Assembly: GCF_001424305.1 (NCBI RefSeq)
Contig: NZ_LMPD01000007.1
Location: 151,029 to 215,028, forward strand
Source of the DNA: Pedobacter sp. Leaf176
GTDB lineage: Bacteria; Bacteroidota; Bacteroidia; Sphingobacteriales; Sphingobacteriaceae
DNA length: 64,000 nt
Reading direction: 5' to 3'
Numbering within the stretch: position 1 is the stretch's first letter; each line of letters opens with the position of its first letter. Under the pieces are notes generated by a model that made no database searches, was not told the DNA's origin, and saw only the letters and a program-made list of their open reading frames with translations. Positions 53,580 through 62,188 of the stretch are shown in pieces. A program made the position numbers and the translations under genes.

Positions 53580-54566
53580 ATGATAAAAAGCTGCTGTGAT
53601 CCTCATCTATTTACAAATATGGTAACAGGCATCGATTGTTCAAAGGATTATTTTGACATTGCAGTTTTAAAAGACCAAAAAGTGGTTTTTGAGAAAAGAT
53701 TTACTAACGACATTATTGGCTTTGGACAGGCTCTTGGGCATGTTCTTGGTAGTCATATTGCTATGGAAGCCACAGGCCCTTATTATTTTCAATTGGCGAG
53801 ATTTTTCCATGAACAGGGGCAAAAAGTTTCAGTTGTCAATCCCCTGGTCGTACGCAGGTTTTCTCAAATGCAGCTTTCCAGAGCAAAAACAGATAAAAAA
53901 GATGCTGTTCTAATTGCGAAATTTACTGCTCTGACCCATCCGAAAGAATGGGTAATGCCCTCGAAAGATATATTGCACATCAGAAACCTGGAAAGCTATC
54001 TTGAGGGATTAAAGGCTCGTAGAGGAATGCTATACAATCAACTTCATGCTTTTGAAGCTGCAGCAACCATAGATGCCAGGCTTAATGAGGAGATAAAAAC
54101 GGAACTTGGGCATTACGATAAAAAGATACTGAACAAGGAAAAGGAAATTGAAAACCTAATAGCAGAAAGCTACGCCGGATTATCACAAAATTTAAGGAGT
54201 ATACCAGGTATAGGCCCCCGAAGTGCATCATTACTGATTATTTTGACCGATGGCTTCAAAATGTTTGAAAACCATAAAAGGCTAATATCTTACTTTGGTC
54301 TTGCGCCAAGGATATATGAGTCCGGAACCAGCGTAAAGGGCAAGAACCATATCTGTAAAATGGGAATGGGACAGGTACGCAAAGTACTGTATATGGCTGC
54401 AACAGCTGCAATAAGATGCAACAAAGCATGTAAAGAACTCTATGAGCGATTGAGGGTAAAGGGCAAGCCGCATAAAGTTGCTTTGATAGCGGCTGTAAAT
54501 AAATTAATTAAGCAGAGCTTTGCAATTGCGAAAACAGGAAGGCAATATCAGTTACAACCTTCCTGA
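53580..54566 (+). CDS. IS110-family transposase (DEDD recombinase)
   Basis: The 328-residue recombinase has the RuvC-like DEDD residues D19 (GIDCSKD), E63 (MEATGPYY), D105 and D108 (KTDKKDA). The C-terminal Transposase_20 domain includes SIPGIGPRSASLLI and YFGLAPRIYESGTSVKG, where the family's catalytic Ser lies. It ends with a Lys-rich tail. Length and motifs are intact, so the enzyme is probably active. A second in-frame ATG (53619) gives the shorter start MVTGIDCSKD, closer to other members. Confidence 0.95.
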   Translation: MIKSCCDPHLFTNMVTGIDCSKDYFDIAVLKDQKVVFEKRFTNDIIGFGQALGHVLGSHIAMEATGPYYFQLARFFHEQGQKVSVVNPLVVRRFSQMQLSRAKTDKKDAVLIAKFTALTHPKEWVMPSKDILHIRNLESYLEGLKARRGMLYNQLHAFEAAATIDARLNEEIKTELGHYDKKILNKEKEIENLIAESYAGLSQNLRSIPGIGPRSASLLIILTDGFKMFENHKRLISYFGLAPRIYESGTSVKGKNHICKMGMGQVRKVLYMAATAAIRCNKACKELYERLRVKGKPHKVALIAAVNKLIKQSFAIAKTGRQYQLQPS

Positions 54567-54618
54567 AGCGAAATATTATTTGGAAAAAATTTAATTATTA
54601 TTTGGATTTAAACACAGT

Positions 54619-54637
54619 TCATCCTGAGCGCAGTCGA
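54619..54637. repeat. short repeat-like tract TCATCCTGAGCGCAGTCGA
   Basis: This 19-mer resembles a dispersed intergenic repeat I recall from Bacteroidota genomes. Only one copy is in the window, so the call rests on memory. Confidence 0.3.
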
Positions 54638-54704
54638 CTTAAGTAGATTGACACTGCGGGTAATCAATATAACGAGTAAAGACGCAAAATTTAAACCATA
54701 CTCA

Positions 54705-54746
54705 AGATCCCAGTTATTAATACTTATATTCTAGTAACTGGGATCT
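54705..54746. terminator. 12-bp perfect hairpin
   Basis: AGATCCCAGTTA (54705-54716) pairs with TAACTGGGATCT (54735-54746) over an 18-nt loop, followed by GTTTCCCC. It may be a terminator after the IS or a REP-like unit. Confidence 0.5.
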
Positions 54747-55071
54747 GTTTCCCCTAATTAAGGTTGATAGGGAAAAATGTTTTTTTAGAATAAAATATTT
54801 TGCGCTAGCTCTACTGATGGAAAAATATCTGTGGTAATCATCTCCTAACCAAAACAATCGTTACTAAAAGCAAGGGTTCTCAGAATAAAAATAATGGCAC
54901 TATGTTTACCACGAATTTCATGTTGCAAACATTAACGAATTTTATTGATCTATAACGTTTTATGTTAAAAATTAGCTTTTTTTCAAAAGGAGATTAATTA
55001 CAGCCGAAGGCTTATTTAAAGTCTATCAAATGTTTGACATTTTAAACTGTTTTAAATAATGTTGACGGCTT

Positions 55072-55968
55072 TTAATTCAAAAATTGGTCTTTGAATTGAT
55101 TCGGTGAAGTACCCACTTCTTTTTTGAACAGGCGAGAAAAATAAGTGGTGTTCTCAAAACCAAGTAGATGCGAGATCTCCGAGACATTCAGATCGCCTTC
55201 AGCCAATAGGTTTTTCGCTTCTCCTATCAGAAAAAGATGGATCAGTTCCAGTGCCGTTTTACCTGTTTCTCCCTTCAACAGATCGGTTAGGTAACGGGGA
55301 GATATATGCAGTTTTTCTGCCATTAGCGCAACAGTGGGAAGGCCAGTTTCCTTGGTTTCCCGCTCCTGGAAATTAGCCGTAAGCAGCTCCTGGAACTTTG
55401 TAAGTGTTGACCCTGATAGTTGCGAACGATTTATAAATTGCCTTTTATAAAAACGCTGTGCATATTTGAGCATGGCGTCAAGATGGCTGATAATGATGGC
55501 CTTGCTCAGCTCGTCGGTATTGTTGTTATATTCTTTTTCTATGCTGAAGTAGAGGTTCCAGATGATGTCTTCCTCTGCGGGTGAAAGGTGCAAGGCCTCA
55601 TTCACCTCATAATCGAAATAGCCGTATTTTTTAATTTCATGGTAAAGGCTGGTTCCGGGCAGGAAGTCTTCGTGGATCATGATCAGAAAGCCTTTCTCTT
55701 CCAATTCGACATTTTTAAAGGAAACTTTCTGGCGGGGCCTTACAAAAGACATCGAGCCACGGTCGTGGTCATATTTTGTTTTTCCATACTGCATACTGCC
55801 AGCTCTTAGCTTTTTAAACCCTATAACGTAAAATTCCGGGGAAAATTCGATTATACTGTTGCCATCACAAGCTTCCCGCTCACCGTAGGCCACGCTAAAA
55901 AGTGGATGTTCCGGAGGTTTTACGCCAAGCGCTTCGTGCAGCTCGCTAATTTTTTTGAAATGATCCAT
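55072..55968 (-). CDS. AraC-family regulator (paralogue 1)
   Basis: The 298-residue regulator has a long cupin-like sensor half and a C-terminal HTH pair (KLHISPRYLTDLLKGETGKT; LNVSEISHLLGFENTTYFSRLFKKEVGTSPNQF). It is a close paralogue of the protein at 62.6 kb; long stretches such as FKKISELHEALG, IHEDFLPGTSLY and YGYFDYEVNEALHLSP are shared with minor changes. It lies 59 bp behind the SDR gene on the same strand and has its own -7 box at 56012, so it may be transcribed both with and without that gene. Confidence 0.94.
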   Translation of the reverse strand: MDHFKKISELHEALGVKPPEHPLFSVAYGEREACDGNSIIEFSPEFYVIGFKKLRAGSMQYGKTKYDHDRGSMSFVRPRQKVSFKNVELEEKGFLIMIHEDFLPGTSLYHEIKKYGYFDYEVNEALHLSPAEEDIIWNLYFSIEKEYNNNTDELSKAIIISHLDAMLKYAQRFYKRQFINRSQLSGSTLTKFQELLTANFQERETKETGLPTVALMAEKLHISPRYLTDLLKGETGKTALELIHLFLIGEAKNLLAEGDLNVSEISHLLGFENTTYFSRLFKKEVGTSPNQFKDQFLN

Positions 55969-56011
55969 ATCTAGCTTTCATAAAAGCAGGATTCGGTAAA
56001 TCCAAACCCTG

Positions 56012-56019
56012 CAAAGTTA
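56012..56019 (-). promoter_or_regulatory. -7 box of the AraC paralogue 1 gene
   Basis: TAACTTTG on the minus strand is an exact TAnnTTTG box, 43 bp before the ATG at 55968. No -33 TTTG at standard spacing was found. Confidence 0.45.
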
Positions 56020-56027
56020 AACTTCTG

Positions 56028-56846
56028 TTAGCCATGGGCTGCGACAGAAACATCCTGCCATGATTCCCATGTCTTTAAGCGCTCTTCGTAAGTATATTTT
56101 ACCCAAGGTAATGTTGTTTTGCCCAATAACAGCCTTAACGGGGGATTATCCGTATCCACCAGTTTTAGGATCGCTCCAACGGTTGCCGTAGGTTTGCCCG
56201 AATCCTGTTCTGTGGCATGCTTATAAAAGTCCATCCTGATGTCATCGTAAGCAGCTGTTGGCTCGCTTGATGCAAGGGAATTGGTGCCGAAGAAATCCGT
56301 TGAGAAACCACCCGGTTCCAGTATGGTTACCTTAATGCCAAAACCGCCCACTTCGCCAGCCAGCGTTTCTGTAAGGCCTTCGATTGCGAACTTTGATGCA
56401 CTGTACAAGCCCATCAAGGATACCGTATTAAGGCCAAGCGCACTCGAAAGCTGAATGATGTGCCCCGATTTCTGCTCCCGCATGATCGGCAAGACCGCCT
56501 GCATGGTCCATAACGAACCCAGTACATTTGTTTCAAATTGTTTCCTGACATCCTGCTCGCTCAACTCTTCTACAGCTCCTACATGTCCGAAGCCAGCGTT
56601 ATTTATCAGTACGTCTATGCGGCCAAAGTGTGCCTTTGCAGTTTGCATCGATTCAAAGCTCATCTCTTTATCGGTTACATCAAGTTCCAGGACCAATAGA
56701 TTTGATGGAAATTCCTTTATAAGGTCTTCCAGTGCATAGGGATTACGGACAGCTGCAACTACGTTGTCTCCGCGTTTTAGGAACGCTTCTGTCCAGATAC
56801 TGCCAAATCCGCGGGATGCGCCTGTTATAAAAATTGTCTTTGCCAT
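56028..56846 (-). CDS. short-chain dehydrogenase/reductase
   Basis: From the ATG at 56846 the SDR has 272 residues. The cofactor motif is TGASRGFGSIWTEAFLKRGD, followed by NNAG and the active site YSASK. It resembles oxidoreductases that work with an AraC regulator in electrophile or aldehyde detoxification loci. The ATG at 56888 upstream is less likely because it lies in the promoter region, whose AraC-type site and -7 box end at 56875. Confidence 0.93.
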   Translation of the reverse strand: MAKTIFITGASRGFGSIWTEAFLKRGDNVVAAVRNPYALEDLIKEFPSNLLVLELDVTDKEMSFESMQTAKAHFGRIDVLINNAGFGHVGAVEELSEQDVRKQFETNVLGSLWTMQAVLPIMREQKSGHIIQLSSALGLNTVSLMGLYSASKFAIEGLTETLAGEVGGFGIKVTILEPGGFSTDFFGTNSLASSEPTAAYDDIRMDFYKHATEQDSGKPTATVGAILKLVDTDNPPLRLLLGKTTLPWVKYTYEERLKTWESWQDVSVAAHG

Positions 56847-56874
56847 TATGTTATATTTTAGTAATTGATAATGA

Positions 56875-56923
56875 CAAAGTTCGGTCAATCATTCAGTGCT
56901 ATAGTGATACAAAAGTAGGCAAT
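56875..56923 (-). promoter_or_regulatory. AraC-type operator/promoter module before the SDR
   Basis: Read on the minus strand, ATTGCCTACTTTTGTATCA (56923-56905) is followed after exactly 22 bp by GAACTTTG (56882-56875), a near-match to the -7 box. The same pair with the same 22-bp spacing occurs before the AraC paralogue 2 gene (62473-62521). It is the likely target of one or both AraC paralogues, placed to activate. Confidence 0.7.
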
Positions 56924-57031
56924 AATGGAACGTTTTTACGTTGCCTTTACGTTATGAAAGGCTTTTTATTCTCAAATTCTACGGAATATTTCCTTTTAGG
57001 AACCATTCATTGGGAGTATACTCTGCAAGCT

Positions 57032-58351
57032 TTAAACACGCGGACCGGTTCCATATTGGTCAGGTGCACCAAGATGTTCTCGGAGGGTTTTGCCTTCATA
57101 TTCCTGATGAAATAATCCCCGTTTTTGCAGGATCGGGACCACTTCATTTACAAAAGCGTCTATTCCATCTGAATCAACATCGGGTGAGATCCAGAATCCA
57201 TCAGCTGCCCCGGCCTCAAACCATGACTGCATGTGGTCTGCTGCCTCAACGCCTGGGCCTACGATCACAGGATGATAGTCTATCACGCCATGGGCAAGGA
57301 TATCACGTAAACTCCAGCCTTCTTTCGCAATTTTTAGCGCATGTGATGATCGCGGGTCGTATCGTGAAGGGCGTGCAAGGTCTAATTTCGCCTTTGGGAT
57401 TGGTTCATTTATATGATTAATAGCCAGAGGTATTCCCAGCATTTGTTGCAGGTAGGCAATCCTTTGTGGAAACAGATGTTCGGTCATCTGAATACGACGA
57501 TCGAGTGCTGTGCGCCTATCCTTGGCAATCGTGGTCATCAAGCCTGGAATGTATTTGATCTCGTCGGCATCGCGTCCATAACGTTCTGCCGCAACCCTGA
57601 ACGCATTGCGTTGTGCCTTCGCGTCTTCAATTGTAAAAGCGGAGCCAATCACGGCGCTAGCAAACCGCCCGGCCAGTTCATGCGCATTTGGACTGCCGCC
57701 GGCGTGGAATATAATCGGCTGTCCCTGCTCTGAGGGTGGGATATAAAGAGGGCCCCTTGAGCCTGCAAACTTTCCCTGTAGATTAATTGGCGCAATCTGG
57801 TCTTTGTGTGCAAATATTCCTGTTTCCTGGTTGTGCACCCAAGCTTCTTTTCCCCAACTGCCCCAAAGTGCCTGGATGATCTGAATGACCTCATGGGCAC
57901 GGCCGTATCGTTCCTCGCTCGATGGGATACTTTTTCCGTAATTAGCCGCAACATCATCGCCACTTGAAGTGATTGCGTTCCAACCCGCCCTGCCGTGGCT
58001 CATGATATCCAGCGCCTTAAACTGCCTTGCTAAGTTGAAAGGTTCATTAAAGGTGGTCGAGCCAGTGGCAACCAGCCCAATATATTCCGTTTCCCTCGCA
58101 ACTGCGGCCAGGGTCATCATTACATCGAGGTTGAAGTTGGGCGATTCGGTACCAATATCGGCCATGATCGCTCCCGGACCATCCGGCAGGAATATAAACT
58201 GGAACTTTCCACGCTCTGCCGCCTGGGCTTGTTTTACCCTTGCATCAAAACTCGTATAACTTTTGGGGTCAACTCCAGGCATACGCCATGCGCCGGGCTG
58301 GGAACCATATCCGTTTCCCAGGTGCAGGCCAATCAGCATCTGTCTTTCCAT
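57032..58351 (-). CDS. LLM-class flavin monooxygenase (NtaA/SnaA/DszA type)
   Basis: The 439-residue protein has the bacterial-luciferase-like fold of FMN-dependent monooxygenases: MLIGLHLGNGYG at the start, FNLDVMMTLAAVARET, ARQFKALDIMSHGRAGWNAITS, and QGQPIIFHAGGSPNAHELAGRFASAV. Its closest named families are the nitrilotriacetate and dibenzothiophene-sulfone monooxygenases, which need reduced FMN from a partner reductase. It is on the minus strand with the NAD(P)-binding gene upstream, and the SDR follows 185 bp downstream. The natural substrate is unknown. Confidence 0.92.
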   Translation of the reverse strand: MERQMLIGLHLGNGYGSQPGAWRMPGVDPKSYTSFDARVKQAQAAERGKFQFIFLPDGPGAIMADIGTESPNFNLDVMMTLAAVARETEYIGLVATGSTTFNEPFNLARQFKALDIMSHGRAGWNAITSSGDDVAANYGKSIPSSEERYGRAHEVIQIIQALWGSWGKEAWVHNQETGIFAHKDQIAPINLQGKFAGSRGPLYIPPSEQGQPIIFHAGGSPNAHELAGRFASAVIGSAFTIEDAKAQRNAFRVAAERYGRDADEIKYIPGLMTTIAKDRRTALDRRIQMTEHLFPQRIAYLQQMLGIPLAINHINEPIPKAKLDLARPSRYDPRSSHALKIAKEGWSLRDILAHGVIDYHPVIVGPGVEAADHMQSWFEAGAADGFWISPDVDSDGIDAFVNEVVPILQKRGLFHQEYEGKTLREHLGAPDQYGTGPRV

Positions 58352-58403
58352 ATTAAAATTTTATCTGTTTTTTATTTTTGGGGACCTAAGTTGCGTTTGA
58401 CCC

Positions 58404-59153
58404 TTACATGTACAACGTACGGTTAAGACGAAGGATGAAATCCCAGTCGGCATTTTTATTGGAGATGCCATTCATCCGTTCTGTGATGATCTGAACCGAA
58501 AAATCCCTGCGTTTGGGCAAACGCTCTTTTTCTGCGGTATCAATCACTTTTGATAATTCCTCTATGGTAAGATCGGTACAGTATGCAGGTGCTCCTGGTT
58601 GCTGCCTCCAGGAATTTTCTAGGCAGCCTGTGTAAAAGGCATCGAATCCGGTATCCTCTACCAACCGCTTGGTAATCTCCCGATCAATTTCGCGGTCGGC
58701 GGCTATGGGAATGGCAATACGGCCTGGTTCTCCGGCAGGTCTGCCATTTGCGGCAAGAGAATATGCCAGGACTGCATTCCATGCTTTGGCAATGGGACGT
58801 CCGAGCTGTTCTTGAACCCATAGACTTTCAACTTGACCTGCTTCTAGACGCTCAATTCTGCTGTCGCGTGCAGGTATGTAGTTAGAGGTATCGATTACTG
58901 TTACACTTTGCTGCACCTCTGCAAATAGCGGTGCAACCTTAGTGATCTGGTCTAAGGGAGTAGACAAAATGATTACATCCTTATCCTGTGCTGCCTGTTG
59001 CGCCGTTACTGCCACAGCTCCGGTGGCAAGGACTTCTTTATCCATATTCTCCGGCGACCTGGAATTTGCTACCGTCACCTCATGTCCGGCTTTTGCCAGC
59101 TTTAGCGCCAATGTCTTCCCGATGTATCCTGTACCTATTATTCCAATTTTCAT
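58404..59153 (-). CDS. F420-reductase-like NAD(P)-binding protein (paralogue 1)
   Basis: The 249-residue protein has the glycine motif IGTGYIGKTLALKL and a NADP-type second strand (VANSRSPENM), followed by a NADP-oxidoreductase coenzyme-F420-dependent domain. The motif ENSWRQQPGAPAYCTDL near residue 195 is also found in three relatives in the window. Bacteroidota do not make F420, so a NADPH-dependent reductase role is inferred. An HxlR-type site and an exact TAACTTTG box precede it. Confidence 0.9.
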   Translation of the reverse strand: MKIGIIGTGYIGKTLALKLAKAGHEVTVANSRSPENMDKEVLATGAVAVTAQQAAQDKDVIILSTPLDQITKVAPLFAEVQQSVTVIDTSNYIPARDSRIERLEAGQVESLWVQEQLGRPIAKAWNAVLAYSLAANGRPAGEPGRIAIPIAADREIDREITKRLVEDTGFDAFYTGCLENSWRQQPGAPAYCTDLTIEELSKVIDTAEKERLPKRRDFSVQIITERMNGISNKNADWDFILRLNRTLYM

Positions 59154-59181
59154 ACACTTAAATTTAAATAAAGTCGTGATG

Positions 59182-59234
59182 CAAAGTTAGTCGCGAATGG
59201 CTATACTTTATATAGTGCTTTCCCAAAGGAAAGT
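59182..59234 (-). promoter_or_regulatory. HxlR-type operator plus -7 box, copy 1
   Basis: On the minus strand ACTTTCCTTTGGGAAAG (59234-59218) is followed 28 bp later by TAACTTTGCA (-7 box 59189-59182). A TATATAAAG element lies between. The same arrangement precedes the SDR at 59755. The palindrome is probably bound by the HxlR protein encoded next to it. Confidence 0.75.
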
Positions 59235-59250
59235 AAGATAATTGATGCCT

Positions 59251-59613
59251 CTAGGAATTAAGCCCACATTTATCGGTAACAAATGTTCTGTGGTTTACTC
59301 CCCAATCTTTCAGTGAATATATGATTGGGGTTAAGGTATCGGCATAACTTTCCAGAGTATATAGAATCTTAACAGGGTAGTCGCCCACAACAGAGCGTTT
59401 TAAAAGTCTATGTTGTTCGAGTTCCCTGAGTTCCTTGGCCAACACCTTTGGAGTTATTCCGGGGATGCTTTGCTGTATGTCCGTAAATCGGTCGTTGCCC
59501 ACACCAACCGAGATAATGATCGGAAGTTTCCATTTACCGCTGATCACATCGAGTGCATCCCTAACTGGTTTAATTGTATTCAAACAATCACAGTGTTCCT
59601 TTTTTTTAGCCAT
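59251..59613 (-). CDS. HxlR-family transcriptional regulator
   Basis: The 120-residue winged-helix protein has the family core: ALDVISGKWKLPIIISV, then RFTDIQQSIPGITPKVLAKELRELEQHRLLKRSVVGDYPVKILYTLESYADTL. Cys8 and Cys10 near the N-terminus match the place of the redox-active Cys in sensors such as YodB, QorR and HypR. The operator copies on both sides suggest it controls the adjoining NAD(P)-binding and SDR genes and itself, perhaps in response to quinones or electrophiles. Confidence 0.93.
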   Translation of the reverse strand: MAKKKEHCDCLNTIKPVRDALDVISGKWKLPIIISVGVGNDRFTDIQQSIPGITPKVLAKELRELEQHRLLKRSVVGDYPVKILYTLESYADTLTPIIYSLKDWGVNHRTFVTDKCGLNS

Positions 59614-59630
59614 TGTCTTTGTATTATTTC

Positions 59631-59682
59631 ACTTTCCTTTGGGAAAGTAGTATACAAAGGAAAGCAATATCTGATAACTTTG
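59631..59682 (+). promoter_or_regulatory. HxlR-type operator plus -7 box, copy 2
   Basis: ACTTTCCTTTGGGAAAG (59631-59647) is followed 27 bp later by TAACTTTGCA (-7 box 59675-59682). A TATACAAAG element lies between, as in copy 1. The palindrome also sits within 18-34 bp upstream of the divergent HxlR start, allowing self-regulation. Confidence 0.75.
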
Positions 59683-59754
59683 CAATAGTTATTTAATTGG
59701 CTGATTGCTATTGTTAGTGAAGCGATCTATTTATTGACTACCAAAAAATATCAT

Positions 59755-60501
59755 ATGAAAAGACTCGAAGGAAAGGTGGCCATCATTACAGGTGCCGCAA
59801 GGGGAATGGGCGAGGCCCATGCACGATTGTTCGCCCAGGAAGGGGCCAAGCTGATACTGAGCGACGTACTGGAACAAGAAGGAAAACTGCTCGCTGATGA
59901 GCTTGGAGAGAACGTCATATTCCTAAAGCATGATGTGACCAACCAGGAACAGTGGGAAGAAGTACTTAAGGTTGCAGAGGAAAAATTTGGACCGGTAACC
60001 GTTCTTGTGAACAATGCCGGCATTACGGGAGCCTTTGCCAATGTTGCCGAACTGGACTATCAGGAATATAAAAAAGTTATGGCCATCAATGCAGATGGGA
60101 CATTCCTGGGCATGAAAACCGTAATCCCTTCCATGCTGAAAGCTGGGAAAGGCTCGATCGTAAATATCTCTTCGGTCTCAGGACTGCAGGTGGCGCCCGG
60201 CTCACCCAATGCAGCTTATGTGGGTAGCAAGTTTGCCGTAACAGGCCTTACAAAAATGGCTGCACTGGAATATGCAACCAGAAACATTCGTGTTAACTCG
60301 GTGCATCCTGGCGGGGTAAGGACAAATATTGTTCCTGATATAAGTGTTTTTGATGATCCGAAGCTGCTTGAGCCCACACCGATGGGGCGGTTTGCCGAGC
60401 CAGTAGAAATTTCCCATCTGGTATTGTTTCTGGCATCGGATGAGGCATCTTACCTGACAGCTGCCGAATATAAGGTAGATGGTGGCATGACGGCCAAGTA
60501 A
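59755..60501 (+). CDS. short-chain dehydrogenase/reductase
   Basis: From the ATG at 59755 the SDR has 248 residues. The cofactor motif is TGAARGMGEAHARLFAQEGA with LSDV at the end of strand 2, where the Asp favours NAD. NNAG and the active site YVGSK follow. The C-terminal LASDEASYLTAAEYKVDGG is typical of 3-alpha/20-beta-hydroxysteroid dehydrogenase-like SDRs. It is first in a three-gene plus-strand operon behind the HxlR-type site. Confidence 0.93.
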   Translation: MKRLEGKVAIITGAARGMGEAHARLFAQEGAKLILSDVLEQEGKLLADELGENVIFLKHDVTNQEQWEEVLKVAEEKFGPVTVLVNNAGITGAFANVAELDYQEYKKVMAINADGTFLGMKTVIPSMLKAGKGSIVNISSVSGLQVAPGSPNAAYVGSKFAVTGLTKMAALEYATRNIRVNSVHPGGVRTNIVPDISVFDDPKLLEPTPMGRFAEPVEISHLVLFLASDEASYLTAAEYKVDGGMTAK

Positions 60502-60532
60502 TGTGATTATATGAGAAGTTAAAAGATAAGAA

Positions 60533-61378
60533 ATGAAGATAGGAATAATCGGTGCTGGCCTAATTGGCCAGATACTGGCCAAAAAGTTTAGTGCCTGTGG
60601 GCACCAGCTCAAGCTAGCCGACCGTAAAGGAAAAGTAGCAATTCAGGCTGTGGCCGATCCAGCAGGAGCAGAGGCCGTAGAGGTAGGCGAAGTTGTTCAG
60701 GATATTGATGTCCTGATCGTATCAATCCCCTTGGTCAATATACCAGACCTTGTTGAAACCCTTAAAGGGAAAATAGCTTCCTCAACAATCATAGTGGAGA
60801 CCACTAATTACTGGCCACACCGGGATGGGAATATTGAGGCTATTGATAAAGGCATGGTTAACAGTGTCTGGGTGCAGCAACAGTTTGGAAGACCTGTTAT
60901 CAAGGCATTCGGTAATATCGCTGCCTATAGCATGGCTACAGAAGGCAAGGCCTCGGGAACTGCCGGCAGGATCGCCCTGGCTGTTTCGGGCGACGTTCAA
61001 CAGGCTGTTGATGTGGTGAGGGGATTGGTGGATGAAGCCGGGTTTGATGCGCTGGATGCCGGACAACTCGAAGATTCCTGGCGTCAGCAAGCTTGTGGCC
61101 CTGCGTACTGTACAGACCTGACCTTAACGGAACTTATAGATGCACGCAAAAAGGCAAAGAAAGAGGAGCTGAGAGAAAATCAGGAACGGGCCTTTGGAAA
61201 GATGAAGGAACTTGACGACAGCTATTTCAATAACGTAGTGCTGGGCAATTATCCTGATGGCTTTGTAGACCACGCAGTTGATATTAACCGGGCAATCAAC
61301 CAGCTTCCGCCAAGAAAAAACAACAATAAGATCTATAGTATAATTGAAGAAAAATCACATTTAAATATCAAAAAATGA
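60533..61378 (+). CDS. F420-reductase-like NAD(P)-binding protein (paralogue 2)
   Basis: The 281-residue protein has IGAGLIGQILAKKF at the N-terminus and LADRKGK at the end of strand 2, so NADPH is likely. The relatives' motif appears as EDSWRQQACGPAYCTDL near residue 180. It has an extra C-terminal tail of about 50 residues (EERQERAFGKMKELDDSYF-like region to NNNKIYS) not present in paralogue 3. Its last four bases, ATGA, are the start of paralogue 3, so translation is coupled. Confidence 0.9.
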   Translation: MKIGIIGAGLIGQILAKKFSACGHQLKLADRKGKVAIQAVADPAGAEAVEVGEVVQDIDVLIVSIPLVNIPDLVETLKGKIASSTIIVETTNYWPHRDGNIEAIDKGMVNSVWVQQQFGRPVIKAFGNIAAYSMATEGKASGTAGRIALAVSGDVQQAVDVVRGLVDEAGFDALDAGQLEDSWRQQACGPAYCTDLTLTELIDARKKAKKEELRENQERAFGKMKELDDSYFNNVVLGNYPDGFVDHAVDINRAINQLPPRKNNNKIYSIIEEKSHLNIKK

Positions 61379-62130
61379 AAATAGGAATTATAGGAACAGG
61401 TGCCATTGGAGGCACAATAGCAAAAAAGATGGTGGCAGCAGGGCATCAGGTTTCGGTAAGCAATTCGGGCGAATTCGATGAACTGGAAAAGAAGGCAAGT
61501 GAACTCGGAGCATCGGCTGCAACAGTAGGTGATCTAGTTAAGGATGTGGATGTAGTCATATTATCGGTACCCACCATAGCCATTCCGAGACTGCCAAAAA
61601 ACTTGTTTGACCAGGTGCCAAAAGATACCATTGTAGTGGATACTTCCAACTACTATCCCTTCCGGGATGCTGACATTGATGAAATCAAGAAAGGTAAGGT
61701 AGAGAGCGTATGGGTTGCCGAACAAATCGGCCGTCCAGTAGTTAAGGCGTTCAATAATCTGCTGGCAGAAACCCTGGTGGCGAAAGGAAGACCGGAAGGC
61801 GCACCAGATCGTATTGCGATGGCGATTTCAGGCGATGAGGTAAAGGACAAAGCAATTATATCCAGGCTCGTAAATGAAGCAGGCTTTGATGTTGTTGATG
61901 CCGGTGATCTGGAAAACTCATGGAGGCATCAGCCAGGAACTCCGGCCTATTGCACAGAATTAAATGCAGGGGAGCTTGAACGGGCACTCCAGGACGGCAT
62001 AAGGGCAGTAGCGCCTCAGATCAGGGACTCGGTGATTAAATTATTTTCGGAACGCACCAGTCAGCCCTCGCATGAGGAGATAGTTGAATATAATCGTTCG
62101 CTATTCCCTAAAAATCCAAAAACAAGTTAA
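61375..62130 (+). CDS. F420-reductase-like NAD(P)-binding protein (paralogue 3)
   Basis: The 251-residue protein has IGTGAIGGTIAKKM and VSNSGEFDELEKKA at strand 2. The shared motif is ENSWRHQPGTPAYCTEL near residue 200, and the C-terminus is short. It overlaps paralogue 2 by ATGA and is followed by an intrinsic terminator. The SDR, paralogue 2 and paralogue 3 thus form one operon under the HxlR-type module. Confidence 0.9.
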   Translation: MKIGIIGTGAIGGTIAKKMVAAGHQVSVSNSGEFDELEKKASELGASAATVGDLVKDVDVVILSVPTIAIPRLPKNLFDQVPKDTIVVDTSNYYPFRDADIDEIKKGKVESVWVAEQIGRPVVKAFNNLLAETLVAKGRPEGAPDRIAMAISGDEVKDKAIISRLVNEAGFDVVDAGDLENSWRHQPGTPAYCTELNAGELERALQDGIRAVAPQIRDSVIKLFSERTSQPSHEEIVEYNRSLFPKNPKTS

Positions 62131-62188
62131 CAACCGCTGTCCTTCCATTGTCTAGAGACAGAACTTTCAAAAGATATAAATACGAATT

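Larger units (their letters stand above)
53440..54600 (+). mobile_element. IS110-family insertion sequence (ends approximate)
   Basis: An intact IS110-type recombinase gene is preceded by a non-coding leader with an inverted repeat (53447-53456 / 53509-53518). Ends are estimates: IS110 elements usually lack terminal inverted repeats and target duplications, so boundaries cannot be read from one copy. Confidence 0.6.
54567..55071. other. intergenic between IS110 gene and AraC gene
   Basis: The 505-bp AT-rich gap has no gene. It contains a short repeat-like tract at 54619-54637 and a strong hairpin at 54705-54746. Confidence 0.55.
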
